Shown piece by piece: positions 8,542 to 17,495 of a stretch of DNA of 47,676 bases. The DNA is taken from positions 1-47,676 of the forward strand of contig JAKQEQ010000039.1 of assembly GCA_029556545.1 (NCBI GenBank), read 5' to 3'. A model generated the notes under the pieces. It saw only the letters and a list, made by a program, of their open reading frames with translations, was not told where the DNA came from and made no database searches. The DNA is from Candidatus Hydrogenedentota bacterium (GTDB lineage Bacteria; Hydrogenedentota; Hydrogenedentia; Hydrogenedentales; JAGMZX01). Position 1 is the first letter of the stretch; every line of letters begins with the position of its first letter. The position numbers were made by a program, and so were the translations under genes.

Positions 8542-10037
8542 TAACCGACACTCCCTTCCAGGCTCACGCCCAACAGCTTGGTCGCCTCGACCGCGAACTC
8601 CATGGGCAAATGATCGAACACTTCCTTGCAGAAGCCGTTGACGACCATCGAGATCGCGTCCTCGGGCCGGATGGCGCGGGTCTGGCAATAAAACAATTGG
8701 TCTTCACTGATTTTCGAAGTGGACGCCTCGTGCTCGACCGAGGCGGTGCGATTGCGCACGTCGATATAGGGGAACGTGTGCGCGCCGCATGTGCTCCCGA
8801 GCAGCAACGAGTCGCACTGTGTGTAGTTCCGGGCATTCGCCGCTTTCGGCATGACGCGCACCAGGCCGCGGTAGCTGTTGTCGCTGCGGCCCGCCGAGAT
8901 CGTCTTCGAGATGATCGTGCTGCGCGTGTTCTTGCCGAGGTGCAGCATTTTCGTGCCCGTATCGGCCTGCTGCCGGCCCGTCGTCATCGCGACCGAGTAG
9001 AACTCGCCAACGCTGTTGTCGCCCTTGAGGATACAGCTCGGGTACTTCCACGTGATGGCCGATCCGGTCTCGACTTGGGTCCACGAGATGCGCGCGTTCG
9101 CGCCGAGGCACGCGCCGCGCTTCGTCACAAAATTGAAGATGCCGCCGCGACCCTCTTCGTCGCCGGCGTACCAGTTCTGCACCGTCGCGTAGCGTATGGT
9201 GGCGTTCTTGTGGGCGACGAGTTCGACGACCGCCGCGTGCAACTGGTTCTCGTCGCGCATGGGCGCCGTGCAGCCCTCGAGATAACTCACCTCGGCGCCT
9301 TCCTCCGCGATGATCAGCGTGCGCTCAAACTGGCCCGTGTTCTGCGCGTTGATGCGGAAATACGTGCTCAGGTCCATCGGGCACTTGACGCCCCTGGGAA
9401 TATAGACAAACGAACCGTCGCTGAACACCGCCGAATTCAGCGCCGCGTAGAAGTTGTCGTTCGCGGGCACCACCGACCCGAGATACCGCCGCACGAGCTC
9501 GCCGTGCTCGCGCAAGGCCTCCGAGATCGAGCAGAAGATAATGCCCTTCTTCGCCAGAATGTCCTTATGCGTCGTGGCGACGGACACGCTGTCGAAGACG
9601 GCGTCCACGGCCACACCCGCGAGTCGCTTCTGCTCGCCAAGCGGGATGCCCAGCTTCTCGAACGTCTCGAGCAGCTTCGGGTCCACTTCGTCAAGACTCT
9701 TCTTCTCGGGCGCCTTCTTCGGCGCGGAGTAGTAGCTGATGTCCTGGAAGTCCGGCGTCTCGTACCGGACCTTCGCCCACGTCGGCGGGTCCATTCCTCG
9801 CCAGTGGCGATAGGCCTTGAGCCGCCACGCAAGCATCCATTCCGGCTCGCCCTTCTTCTCGCTGATCTGCCGGATGACTTCCTCGTTTAAGCCCTTCTCG
9901 AGGGTCTCGGACTCGATTTCCGTCGTCCAACCGTATTTGTACGCGCGGTTCGCGAGGTCGGCCACTTCCTGGTTGCTGCGCTCGACCCGCGTCCCCGTGT
10001 ACTTTGCGGTCTCCAGATTGTCTGTATGCGTTGTCAT
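8541..10037 (-). CDS. sufB: SUF complex subunit SufB
   Basis: 498 residues, the core scaffold on which the nascent cluster forms. Family blocks include [38 protein letters not shown], a [12 protein letters not shown] block and the C-terminal region around FYCQTRAI, where the conserved Cys acts in cluster formation. The start at 10037 has GGAGG 8 nt upstream; the frame is open 7 codons further but without a better site. It is the first gene of the operon, and its control region must lie in 10038-10450. No SufR or IscR regulator gene is in the window. Confidence 0.96.
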   Translation of the reverse strand: MTTHTDNLETAKYTGTRVERSNQEVADLANRAYKYGWTTEIESETLEKGLNEEVIRQISEKKGEPEWMLAWRLKAYRHWRGMDPPTWAKVRYETPDFQDISYYSAPKKAPEKKSLDEVDPKLLETFEKLGIPLGEQKRLAGVAVDAVFDSVSVATTHKDILAKKGIIFCSISEALREHGELVRRYLGSVVPANDNFYAALNSAVFSDGSFVYIPRGVKCPMDLSTYFRINAQNTGQFERTLIIAEEGAEVSYLEGCTAPMRDENQLHAAVVELVAHKNATIRYATVQNWYAGDEEGRGGIFNFVTKRGACLGANARISWTQVETGSAITWKYPSCILKGDNSVGEFYSVAMTTGRQQADTGTKMLHLGKNTRSTIISKTISAGRSDNSYRGLVRVMPKAANARNYTQCDSLLLGSTCGAHTFPYIDVRNRTASVEHEASTSKISEDQLFYCQTRAIRPEDAISMVVNGFCKEVFDHLPMEFAVEATKLLGVSLEGSVG

Positions 10038-10238
10038 CGAATCGCCTCCGGGGCCCAATTACGTCGCCCCCCGGCTGTAAGACATGCCGCCGCGCCGTTC
10101 AGGCGCGCCGTCCGCGGCTACGTTGTCCGAACACACGACAGCCCACTCTCTGACACGCGGGAAGGCTGCCTGCGCGAACAAACACCCGCCACCGTCCCCG
10201 GCGTCCGCACGCCCCGATGGAGCCTTGCTCCTGTCGAG

Positions 10239-10321
10239 CTGACGTCACAGCGGCGTATTCTTTACCCGTGTATCAGAAGCAACAGCAACGCTTGCTGCGT
10301 TTATTCCCCGCTTATTCCCGC
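10239..10321 (-). promoter_or_regulatory. Candidate control region of the suf operon
   Basis: The 413-bp gap 10038-10450 has no gene but contains ordered symmetry. TGACGTCA is a palindrome at 10240-10247. CAGCAA-CGC-TTGCTG is a perfect inverted repeat at 10283-10297. A direct repeat TTATTCCCCGC/TTATTCCCGC lies at 10301-10321. These could be operators for sufB expression. I could not place a convincing -35/-10 pair, and no site matches an IscR or SufR box that I can recall. Confidence 0.3.
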
Positions 10322-10450
10322 GCGAGCCCCCCAACCATCCTTCACTTCCACTATTCTACCTACTTTTCGGCACGCGCGCCACATTCCGAGCCGGAACGCT
10401 GATTCCACCGAAGGATAAGGCTGCGTAGACGGCCGCCCAGCGTGCCGCGG

Positions 10451-11485
10451 TTATGCCTGGTCCAGCGTCACAACAGCCTGCCGCTCCGCGGAGACGTATA
10501 CGGCCTGAATGACTTGCATGTAGCGCAGACCGTCCTCGAAATTCGGGTGATACTCGTTCCCCTCGCGGACCGCGTCGATAAAATCGCGCTCGACGCGCCA
10601 GTTCGTCACGTCGTAGGCGTCTTCCGGACGAATGGGCACTTCGTCGGCGGGCCGTCCCGCGTCAAGCCGGCAAAGCCGGTCTTCGGCCACGTCGTAATGC
10701 AGCGACGCTTTCGATCCGTAGATTTCGATGGCGTCGCGTCCGTCGCGCACGGCCCCGCTGAAGACGTATTGCACCTGCAAACCGGACTGCATCGTCGCGT
10801 TGATGAGGAATTGGTCGGGAATGCGCACCGGCGCCATTCGGCCTTCCGCGTCCTCGCGCTCGGTCACGAACGTTTGTGTGAGCGCCGAGACCACATGGGT
10901 CCAACCGAACCAGCGATGCACCACCTCGATGAACATGCCCAGCGTCAGTGCGTTCAGGCCGCTGAGCCGATGGTCCTTCCGCCACGAGATCGGCGCGTCG
11001 GAATCTGCGAACACATCGGAAAAACTCTGCACGCGGACGAGTCGCACATCGCCCAGGACGCCCTCGCGGATGAGACGCAGCATGGTCCGGTCGACCGTAA
11101 GGCCGAACGGCACGGGGCACAACATCGCTACGCGACTCGAACGCCGGGCGGCATCGCGCATCTCGCGGGCCTCCGCGTAGTCCATCGCCATGCGCGCCTG
11201 GCAGAACACGTGCTTGCCCGCGTTGAGCGCCGCGATGCTCACCTCGCGATGCATATATGGCCACGTGCCGATGAGCACGGCATCGATATCTTCCCGGGCG
11301 ACAACGTCCCGCCAGGATTCCGCGACTTCGGGGATGTCAAACTCGCGCGCGGCGCGCTCGCCCGACTCCCGCGAACGGTTCGCCACGACCACGATCTCGA
11401 CGCCGTCAATCTTGCGTAGGCCGGGCACGTGCCGCGTTCGGCAGATGCCGCCAAGGCCGACAATCCCAATTCGTATCTGTTGCAT
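10451..11485 (-). CDS. Gfo/Idh/MocA-family oxidoreductase lacking the EKP lysine
   Basis: 344 residues. An N-terminal Rossmann domain (IRIGIVGLGGICRTRHVPG) is followed by the C-terminal alpha/beta dimerisation domain of this NAD(P)-dependent sugar or cyclitol oxidoreductase family. The usual EKP motif after GKHV is replaced by FCQARMAM, so the conserved lysine that assists hydride transfer is missing. The protein may use another residue or may not be a classical dehydrogenase. There is no signal peptide, so it is cytoplasmic. It is the last gene of a minus-strand operon and starts 8 nt after the GDPD-like gene ends. The substrate is unknown. Confidence 0.9.
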   Translation of the reverse strand: MQQIRIGIVGLGGICRTRHVPGLRKIDGVEIVVVANRSRESGERAAREFDIPEVAESWRDVVAREDIDAVLIGTWPYMHREVSIAALNAGKHVFCQARMAMDYAEAREMRDAARRSSRVAMLCPVPFGLTVDRTMLRLIREGVLGDVRLVRVQSFSDVFADSDAPISWRKDHRLSGLNALTLGMFIEVVHRWFGWTHVVSALTQTFVTEREDAEGRMAPVRIPDQFLINATMQSGLQVQYVFSGAVRDGRDAIEIYGSKASLHYDVAEDRLCRLDAGRPADEVPIRPEDAYDVTNWRVERDFIDAVREGNEYHPNFEDGLRYMQVIQAVYVSAERQAVVTLDQA

Positions 11486-11493
11486 AGCGTCAC

Positions 11494-12333
11494 CTATTCC
11501 TTCGTTGCGGTTTCCGCGCGCATGCGTTCGAGAAGAAACGTTCGCATGGCGCCCAAGTCGTCCGTATTCAGCAGGTCCACGCCCATCTCATACAATACCG
11601 GCAACGTGCCCGGGCCGTCCGGCAGGTTCCAGAACCGAATCCGCTGCCCCGCCGCATGCGCCTTTGCGATCATCCGCTTGAGGTTCGAGGCGTCGGGCTC
11701 GGCGGGCGCGCCGTGGCCGCGCCATCGAAACAGCTTCGTCCAGCTTTCACTGACCAGCGGCACTTCATGTGGCGATTCGCCCAGTTGCGGGATGCGCCCG
11801 TCGATGGCGGCCAGGCGCGGCGACCGTTCGCGCAGTACGTCGTAGGGATAGAAGCCGGAGACAATCACGGTGACGGCCCCCGGCTGCGTCGCATCCTTGC
11901 TGAAGACGGTTAACATCTCCCGGTACGGTTCAAGCGCGTCGAGCAGCGCGAGAGCGGTCTCGCGGCCCGTGTTCTTGATGTCGATCAGCAGCGTGACGCT
12001 TGGCCCGCCGGGATACACGCGTCCGCCGTTGTTGCGCACCTGTTCCAGAAGCGGATCGAGGTACAAGGATTCGAGCGTGCGGTCGGGCCGCACGTCCTCG
12101 ATGTCGTGCGCGACCAGCAGTTTGCCGTCGATGAAAAAGATGTCCGCCTCGACACCGCAGAAGCCGTGGTCAAGCGCGTCGATCAGGGGCCGCTCATGTT
12201 CATAATCATTATGTGCGTGCGCGCGGGGCAGCGGCGTCGGCGATGGCGGTGTCCCGACTTGCGCGGAGATGGGACCGGCTACGATCGAGGCCATGACCGC
12301 CAAGAGGCCAAGACATGCAACAAATCGAATCAT
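11494..12333 (-). CDS. Exported GDPD/PI-PLC-like phosphodiesterase
   Basis: 279 residues with a signal peptide (MIRFVACLGLLAVMASIVAG, cleaved near Ala25). The mature protein begins RAHAHNDYEHERPLIDAL, then VEADIFFIDGKLLVAHD, the metal-binding His/Glu/Asp pattern of the glycerophosphodiester phosphodiesterase / PI-PLC TIM-barrel superfamily, AIM6-like branch. Later blocks are LLIDIKNTG, IRFWNLPDGP and GVDLLNTDD, which fit beta-strand ends of the barrel. The likely role is extracytoplasmic cleavage of phosphodiester headgroups; the substrate is not predictable. I chose the ATG at 12333 (GGGAG upstream) because it places the signal peptide at the N-terminus; the open frame extends 15 codons further. 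Confidence 0.85.
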   Translation of the reverse strand: MIRFVACLGLLAVMASIVAGPISAQVGTPPSPTPLPRAHAHNDYEHERPLIDALDHGFCGVEADIFFIDGKLLVAHDIEDVRPDRTLESLYLDPLLEQVRNNGGRVYPGGPSVTLLIDIKNTGRETALALLDALEPYREMLTVFSKDATQPGAVTVIVSGFYPYDVLRERSPRLAAIDGRIPQLGESPHEVPLVSESWTKLFRWRGHGAPAEPDASNLKRMIAKAHAAGQRIRFWNLPDGPGTLPVLYEMGVDLLNTDDLGAMRTFLLERMRAETATKE

Positions 12334-12364
12334 GGGCGCGTCTCCCGCAATTGCCGTTGTTCGT

Positions 12365-14623
12365 TCATGGCGCGTCACCGCTCAACACGGGACGCAACGC
12401 GTCGCGTGTGACGCCGATGCCCGCCATACCGTCGTCCGGCATGGCTTGGGCCTCGAGGTCGATAGGCGCGCCCTGGCGGTCCGTCAAACGGATACCGTAG
12501 CCCCACGGCCCGGCGTCCTGCAAGACGCGCACGAGGAAGCAGTTCCAACCCGTTTCGAGCGTGATGTGGACGCGCTCTTGGGGCGCATCGAGCCCGCGAG
12601 ACCCGCCGGATTCGTATACCTGCTTTCCGTTCACCCAAATGGTGATCGGGTCGTCGCGCACGAGGTGGATCACCGCCGAACACCGTTGCGCTTGCGCCAC
12701 TTTCGCGAAGCCGTAAGCCGCCGCCTGTGTGTAAGGACCGAAAACGGCCTCGATGTCCACCACGGCGGGCAGGCCGGCGGCGTGAACGTCGCGCCAGACG
12801 AACTCCGCGCCCTCGTGCGACACCGTTGCGGGCGGATCGGCGGGCCTGGCGACTCGCGGAACCGCCGCCGTGCGCGGCGGGGCATGGCCCAACGCGGCAT
12901 CCAGCGCCGCCAGCGCCGCCGCGTCGTTGGGAAACGGCCCGAGGACCCGCCAGTCCGTGATGTAGCCCTGCTGCCGCACAAGCGGCGCCACGTCCGCGCC
13001 CCGGGCCGCTAGCGCGGTCACGGCCGCCGACGCGGCGGCCTCGTGGGGCGTAGTCCGCGCCAGTTCAAGCAACTCCCCGCGCGCTTCCTCGTCATCCGGC
13101 GCGACGCTGATGATCGCCACGAGCGCGCAGGTCGCGGCCTCGGCCACGTCCGGGTCTCGAGCCCACCGCTCCAACACCGGGCGCGTCGCCGCGTCGGCAA
13201 GGCGTTCGAGGCCGTTCAGCGCCTCGCGGCGCGCCTCGGGCGGAAAACGCCCCTGCAACACGGCGATGAATTGCTCCCGTGCGACGTCCTTTTGTCCCGC
13301 CGCCGCGCGCCGCCACGCCAGTTCGAGAAAAAGCCGCAACGCGTCATGGCGAATCCACGGCGCGCCTCGCTCGGCCAGCGGCCACAGATCGGCCTCGACC
13401 GGATCGAGCCCCTGGAGCCGCGCCGCGGCGACGCGCACCTCGGCGTGGGAGGCGTTCAGCGCCTGTTGGAGCAAGCCCGGCGCCCGCGGCGACTGCCTGC
13501 GCGTCAGTACTTCGAGAATCGCCGCCTGCATTGATGGGTCCGTCACGGGGTACGCCTTGATCAACGTATCCTCGACGCCCGGCGCGCAGTCGGCCACGAT
13601 CACGTCGATGGCGGTGGCGCGCACGCCCGGCGTGCCGATGAACCCGAGGGCGTGCCGCGTCACGGCGGTCGAACCCAGCCGCGACAACCCGAGCAGCGCA
13701 GCGCAGATCTGATGCCGCCGCGCGTTCAGGTCCACGAAACGCTCGATCAGGCGTTCCGCGTCGCGCCGCTCACCGCGATCGCCCAGCACCAACGCCGCGC
13801 GCAGGCAGGACGCGGCATAGCGCGCCGCCAGCGACGGCGGCGTTCGAGGATCAAGCGGAAAAACAGCGGTGCCCGGCACGCCCAGCACGCTCAGTGCGTC
13901 CACGGCGCACCAGCGCGCTTCGCCGTCTTCCCCGCGCGCGATGGTCGTAAGCGCCGGGACGGCATCCCGGATGCCGCAGGTTCCCAGGGTGCGAATCACG
14001 CTCAAACGCAAGGGGGCCGGCGCGGTCTTCAAGGCTTCGATCAGTACGCGCCCGGCGGATTCGCCGCCGACACGCGCCAACGCCGAGATCGTCTCCTCGC
14101 CTAATGCGGAATCGTTCAAGTGAGGCGCCAGCGCGGCTGCCCGGCCCTCATCGATCACGAGACTGATCCAGAACATCAGATCGCGACGGGCCTGGTCGAT
14201 GCGCGCGCGTGCGGCGGCCTGCCGCGCCGCCTCGGGAAACGCGAATATCGATAGGAGCGGGGGCATCTTGCCCCCGTATGGAGCGGACCGCAGCGCCTCG
14301 TCCTCAAGCGGAACGTCCACCGCGCGCGCCTCATCCGTGAGAGACTCAAGCAGACGCATCAACGCGTCACACAGCGTGCCCGGATCGCTGGCGGCGTCCC
14401 GCGCGCCCGCCGCGAAAACCAGCGCCTCCATCTCGCGGCGCGCGTCGCGTACGCGGGCGGGCTCGGCATCCAGCAGGGCGCGCCCAAATTCGGCGACGCA
14501 ATCGTCCAGAGATGGCGCGGCTTCCTGCGCCGCTGGAGACAAAACCACCAGCGCCAACAAGACCGCCAGGAAGCATGTTTGGCGTGCACCCTTCAGGACG
14601 CATCTTTTCAACCGGCGGCTCAT
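12365..14623 (-). CDS. Exported HEAT-repeat protein with a C-terminal beta domain
   Basis: 752 residues. A cleavable signal lies at about 12-32 (ACFLAVLLALVVLSPAAQ-like). The middle is a long series of HEAT-type helical pairs (for example ISALARVGGESAGRVLIEAL and VRVAAARLQGLDP) that normally mediate protein-protein contacts. From about residue 560 comes a beta-rich domain: WRVLGPFPNDA, then ITIWVNGKQVYES, then ETGWNCFLVRV. A similar domain ends the lipoprotein at 38086-39996. Residues about 114-124 (YGGKMPPLL) come from a palindromic repeat inserted in frame. The start overlaps the upstream Gfo/Idh stop (ATGA). No enzyme motif is visible; a scaffold or carbohydrate-associated role is a guess. 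Confidence 0.85.
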   Translation of the reverse strand: MSRRLKRCVLKGARQTCFLAVLLALVVLSPAAQEAAPSLDDCVAEFGRALLDAEPARVRDARREMEALVFAAGARDAASDPGTLCDALMRLLESLTDEARAVDVPLEDEALRSAPYGGKMPPLLSIFAFPEAARQAAARARIDQARRDLMFWISLVIDEGRAAALAPHLNDSALGEETISALARVGGESAGRVLIEALKTAPAPLRLSVIRTLGTCGIRDAVPALTTIARGEDGEARWCAVDALSVLGVPGTAVFPLDPRTPPSLAARYAASCLRAALVLGDRGERRDAERLIERFVDLNARRHQICAALLGLSRLGSTAVTRHALGFIGTPGVRATAIDVIVADCAPGVEDTLIKAYPVTDPSMQAAILEVLTRRQSPRAPGLLQQALNASHAEVRVAAARLQGLDPVEADLWPLAERGAPWIRHDALRLFLELAWRRAAAGQKDVAREQFIAVLQGRFPPEARREALNGLERLADAATRPVLERWARDPDVAEAATCALVAIISVAPDDEEARGELLELARTTPHEAAASAAVTALAARGADVAPLVRQQGYITDWRVLGPFPNDAAALAALDAALGHAPPRTAAVPRVARPADPPATVSHEGAEFVWRDVHAAGLPAVVDIEAVFGPYTQAAAYGFAKVAQAQRCSAVIHLVRDDPITIWVNGKQVYESGGSRGLDAPQERVHITLETGWNCFLVRVLQDAGPWGYGIRLTDRQGAPIDLEAQAMPDDGMAGIGVTRDALRPVLSGDAP
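14251..14286. repeat. In-frame palindromic repeat inside the HEAT gene
   Basis: CGGGGGC-ATCTT-GCCCCCG (14259-14277) forms a perfect 7-bp hairpin flanked by GATAGGAG and TATGGAGC. It is translated as GGKMPPL in a region otherwise made of helical repeats. It resembles REP-like intergenic hairpins more than coding sequence. Confidence 0.55.
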
Positions 14624-15870
14624 AGCCTGTACGGCCCCCGGCCTGGCGCGCGCATCAGACGCTCCGCCTGCGTATCGCCCCCGTATCCGCCCGTATCCAG
14701 GTCATACGTGACGGGCCTCCCCAGCCGCCAGGCGACATTGGCCAGCGTGGCCAACGCGGCGGCGCGACACGCGGTTTCGAGTTCCGCATCCGCGCCGCGA
14801 CGGCCCGCGCGCACCGCATCGAGCCAGCGACCCACGGGGTCCGCGTCTTCGTGCGCGCCGTCGTCTTGTCCCTCGACGCGCCACTGGTCGCCGCATCTGT
14901 CCAGACGCAATGTCTCGATTTCCCCTTCAGACAGCAGACCCGCCGTGCTGGCATCATCCGGCCCCGGCTGGCGCCAATGAATGGTCGATGCGCCTGCTTG
15001 CTCCGCCGCGCCCCCGGAGAACGACCAGGTTGCTTCCAGCGTGGTCGGGCAGTCCCAGAACCCTGCGGACGGCGCGGCGCCCTGTGCGGAGACGGTCACC
15101 TTGCCGGTATGCGGCGCGCCAAGCGCCTCAAGCGCCGTCTGAAGCAATTCCGCGCCCTGTTGGCGCGCGTTCCCGCCGCCAATGTCGAAGAGCCAGCGCC
15201 AGTTTCCGTGCGAGCGGTCCGGGTTGTACGGCATCCATCGACTCGGCCCGATCCAGCGATCCCAATCCAAGGTCGCGGGCGCCCGGCGATTCCCTGCCGG
15301 GTCGCCGCCTTCGGGATTCGCCGCGCCCCAACAGGACACGCGCCGCAAGGGCCCGAGCGCGCCGTCCCGCATTCGTTTTCGCAGGAACGCCGCCGCCGCC
15401 GAGCGCGGCCCGCTCGCGCCGACGTGCGCCACCCGGCCATACCACGCGGCCGCGCGCAGGATCGCCTCGGCCTCCTCGAAGACCCGACACGCGGGCGTCT
15501 CGATGTACACGTCTTTTCCCGCCTCGCAGGCATGGACCGCCTGGAGGGCGTGCCAGTGGTCCGGCGTGGCGATGATGACGGCGTCTATGTCCGGTTGTTC
15601 CAGCAGTTCCCGGTAGTCCCGGTACACGCGCACGCCCGCCCCCACCAGCGCCGCCCCCTCCGCCAAGTGGTCCTCGTCCACGTCGCACACCGCCGCCGCG
15701 CCGTGGCGCACGCGTTCGAGCAGGGCGCGGCCCCGCGCGCCGACGCCGATATGCCCCGTGACCACGCGGTCGCCCGCGCCGCGCCGCCCCGGCTGGGCGA
15801 ACACGCCCGGCGCGAGAAGCAGCGGCGCGGCGAGAAACGTGCGCCGAGTCAGGGTGTTTTGCTTATGCAT
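14620..15870 (-). CDS. TAT-exported Gfo/Idh/MocA-family protein
   Basis: 416 residues. The N-terminus MHKQNTLTRRTFLAAPLLLA is a twin-arginine signal, so the protein is exported folded, probably with its nucleotide bound. A Rossmann-like domain follows, with DIDAVIIATPDHWHALQAV and GKDVYIETPACRVFEEAEAI. The usual EKP is changed to ETP, losing the lysine. The C-terminal part has DWDRWIGPSRWMPYNP and NWRWLFDIGGG, typical of the large group of exported Gfo/Idh proteins in Planctomycetes-like bacteria. The start at 15870 is chosen because it exposes the TAT signal; the frame is open 59 codons upstream. It is the first gene of a four-gene operon with ATGA coupling to the HEAT gene. Confidence 0.88.
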   Translation of the reverse strand: MHKQNTLTRRTFLAAPLLLAPGVFAQPGRRGAGDRVVTGHIGVGARGRALLERVRHGAAAVCDVDEDHLAEGAALVGAGVRVYRDYRELLEQPDIDAVIIATPDHWHALQAVHACEAGKDVYIETPACRVFEEAEAILRAAAWYGRVAHVGASGPRSAAAAFLRKRMRDGALGPLRRVSCWGAANPEGGDPAGNRRAPATLDWDRWIGPSRWMPYNPDRSHGNWRWLFDIGGGNARQQGAELLQTALEALGAPHTGKVTVSAQGAAPSAGFWDCPTTLEATWSFSGGAAEQAGASTIHWRQPGPDDASTAGLLSEGEIETLRLDRCGDQWRVEGQDDGAHEDADPVGRWLDAVRAGRRGADAELETACRAAALATLANVAWRLGRPVTYDLDTGGYGGDTQAERLMRAPGRGPYRL

Positions 15871-15967
15871 GGGAAGACACCGGCCCCTTGCCGTGAATTG
15901 TCGCTTCGCAACGGCCACAGGGTAAGCCAAACGCGCGGCGTGTTCAACCGTGCCGCACCGCGAGCGT

Positions 15968-17425
15968 TCAGTCGCGATGCAGTTCCTCGAGTAGCCGGCC
16001 CGCGCTGTCGCGGATGCGCACAAGCAGGGGGGTCTGCCCGAGGGCATGGGTGGCGCAGGCGTGGCACGGATCGTATGCGCGGAAGGCCATCTCGACCTTG
16101 TTCAGGAGACCGTCGTCGACGCGGCCCTTCTTGATGAGACCCTTCGCGGCCTTCTCGACGGACATGGCAATCGGCGCCGCGTTGTGGTTCGTGGCCACGA
16201 GCAGGTTCACCCGCGTCAGGAGACCGTTGTCGTCGGTCCAATAGTGATGGATGAGCGTGCCGCGCGGCGCCTCGACCACCCCAACGCCCTCCTCAGGCGT
16301 CTCCGTCGGCACGCTGCGGATGTCCGCGCTGGTAATCTCGGGGTCTTCGAGCAATTCCTTCATGCGTTCCGCCGCGTAGAGCGCCTCGACAAGCCGCGCC
16401 CAGTGAAACGCGAGCGTATGGTGCGCGGGCTTGCCGCCGAGCGTGTCGAAGAGCTGTTCGTAAGCATCCTGGGCAAGCGGCGTGGCCATGCAGTCGGCGG
16501 CGTTAAGCCGCGCCAGCGGCGCCACGCGGTAGACGCCGCTCTCGGGACCGTCGGTGAACCCTTTCCAGCCGACCTGCTTGAGAAACGGGAACGTGACGTA
16601 ACTCCACGGCTCGACATGTTCCGCGATGAAATCGGCGTAATGCCGGGCAGGGAACTTGGCGGTCTCGCGGCCTTCCGGGTCGACCACTCGGATCATGCCG
16701 TCATAGAAGTTAACGTGGTTGTTCTCATCCACGAGCCCCATGTAATGGGTCTTGTGGACATAGGCGTCGTTCAGGACGAGGTCGAGGCGCGCCTGGTCCT
16801 GGAGCACGATGTCGTCGAACAGCTGCAAGGCGTACTGCGCGAATTCGATGGCGAACTCGGCCGTCCCGAGGAACTGCTCGCGCTCCTCCTCGGTAATCCC
16901 GCGCGATACGCCGCCTGGCAGTCCGAACAACGGATGGATGACCTTGCCCATCATGGTCTCCATCATGTGGCGACACTCGCGGCGCACGCGGATGACCTTT
17001 CCGGCTATTTCGAGACCTACCTTGCCGATCACGCCGAGAATGTTGCGCTCGGCGGCAGGCGCATCCGGTCCGACGACAAAATCCGGCCCCGCAAGGAAGA
17101 AGAAATGAATGTAGTGGTCCTCGACCATGAACGCGCTGTACGCGAGTTCGCGCAGTTTCTTAGCGGTCTCCGTCGGCGCGACTTTCCACAGGTCGTCGAG
17201 GCATTTCGTCGAGGCCATGTGATGCGCCGTCGGGCAGACACCGCAGATGCGCGGCGTGATACGCGGCATCTCCTCGGCGGGCCGCCCGATGCAGAAGGTT
17301 TCAAAGCCGCGCAACTCCGGCACTTGAAGAAACGCATGGGCCACGTCGCCTTCGTCGTTGAGAAAAATCTCGATCTTGCCGTGTCCCTCGAGCCGCGTGA
17401 TCGGGTTTATCGTGATCTTTCGCAT
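15968..17425 (-). CDS. mvhA: [NiFe]-hydrogenase large subunit, group 3 (MvhA-like)
   Basis: 485 residues. It binds the NiFe(CN)2CO site that activates H2. The two Cys pairs are present: RICGVCPTAHH with Cys61/Cys64, and DPCHACATH with Cys454/Cys457. The family start ITINPITRLEGHGKIEI is intact. After the last ligand His460 come 25 residues, consistent with a C-terminal peptide removed by a maturation protease. No transmembrane or export signal exists, fitting a cytoplasmic group 3 enzyme. It is last in hdrCBA-mvhDGA, and this gene order argues for a group 3c hydrogenase feeding a heterodisulfide-reductase complex. No hyp maturation genes are in the window. Confidence 0.93.
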   Translation of the reverse strand: MRKITINPITRLEGHGKIEIFLNDEGDVAHAFLQVPELRGFETFCIGRPAEEMPRITPRICGVCPTAHHMASTKCLDDLWKVAPTETAKKLRELAYSAFMVEDHYIHFFFLAGPDFVVGPDAPAAERNILGVIGKVGLEIAGKVIRVRRECRHMMETMMGKVIHPLFGLPGGVSRGITEEEREQFLGTAEFAIEFAQYALQLFDDIVLQDQARLDLVLNDAYVHKTHYMGLVDENNHVNFYDGMIRVVDPEGRETAKFPARHYADFIAEHVEPWSYVTFPFLKQVGWKGFTDGPESGVYRVAPLARLNAADCMATPLAQDAYEQLFDTLGGKPAHHTLAFHWARLVEALYAAERMKELLEDPEITSADIRSVPTETPEEGVGVVEAPRGTLIHHYWTDDNGLLTRVNLLVATNHNAAPIAMSVEKAAKGLIKKGRVDDGLLNKVEMAFRAYDPCHACATHALGQTPLLVRIRDSAGRLLEELHRD

Positions 17426-17441
17426 GGGTCATCCTTCGTTT

Positions 17442-17495
17442 GTGGCATGGGCATCCTACCCATGTCCTACATCACGGGCGGGACGCCCGTGCCAC
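17442..17495. repeat. Double-hairpin interspersed repeat at the end of mvhG
   Basis: The ends are GTGGCA (17442-17447) and TGCCAC (17490-17495), an inverted pair. Inside are two hairpins: CATGGG...CCCATG at 17446-17464 and CACGGGCG...CGCCCGTG at 17473-17491. It fills most of the mvhG-mvhA gap and supplies the last codons of mvhG. A partial copy with CGGGCGGGACGCCTG lies at 41117-41131. Confidence 0.65.
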
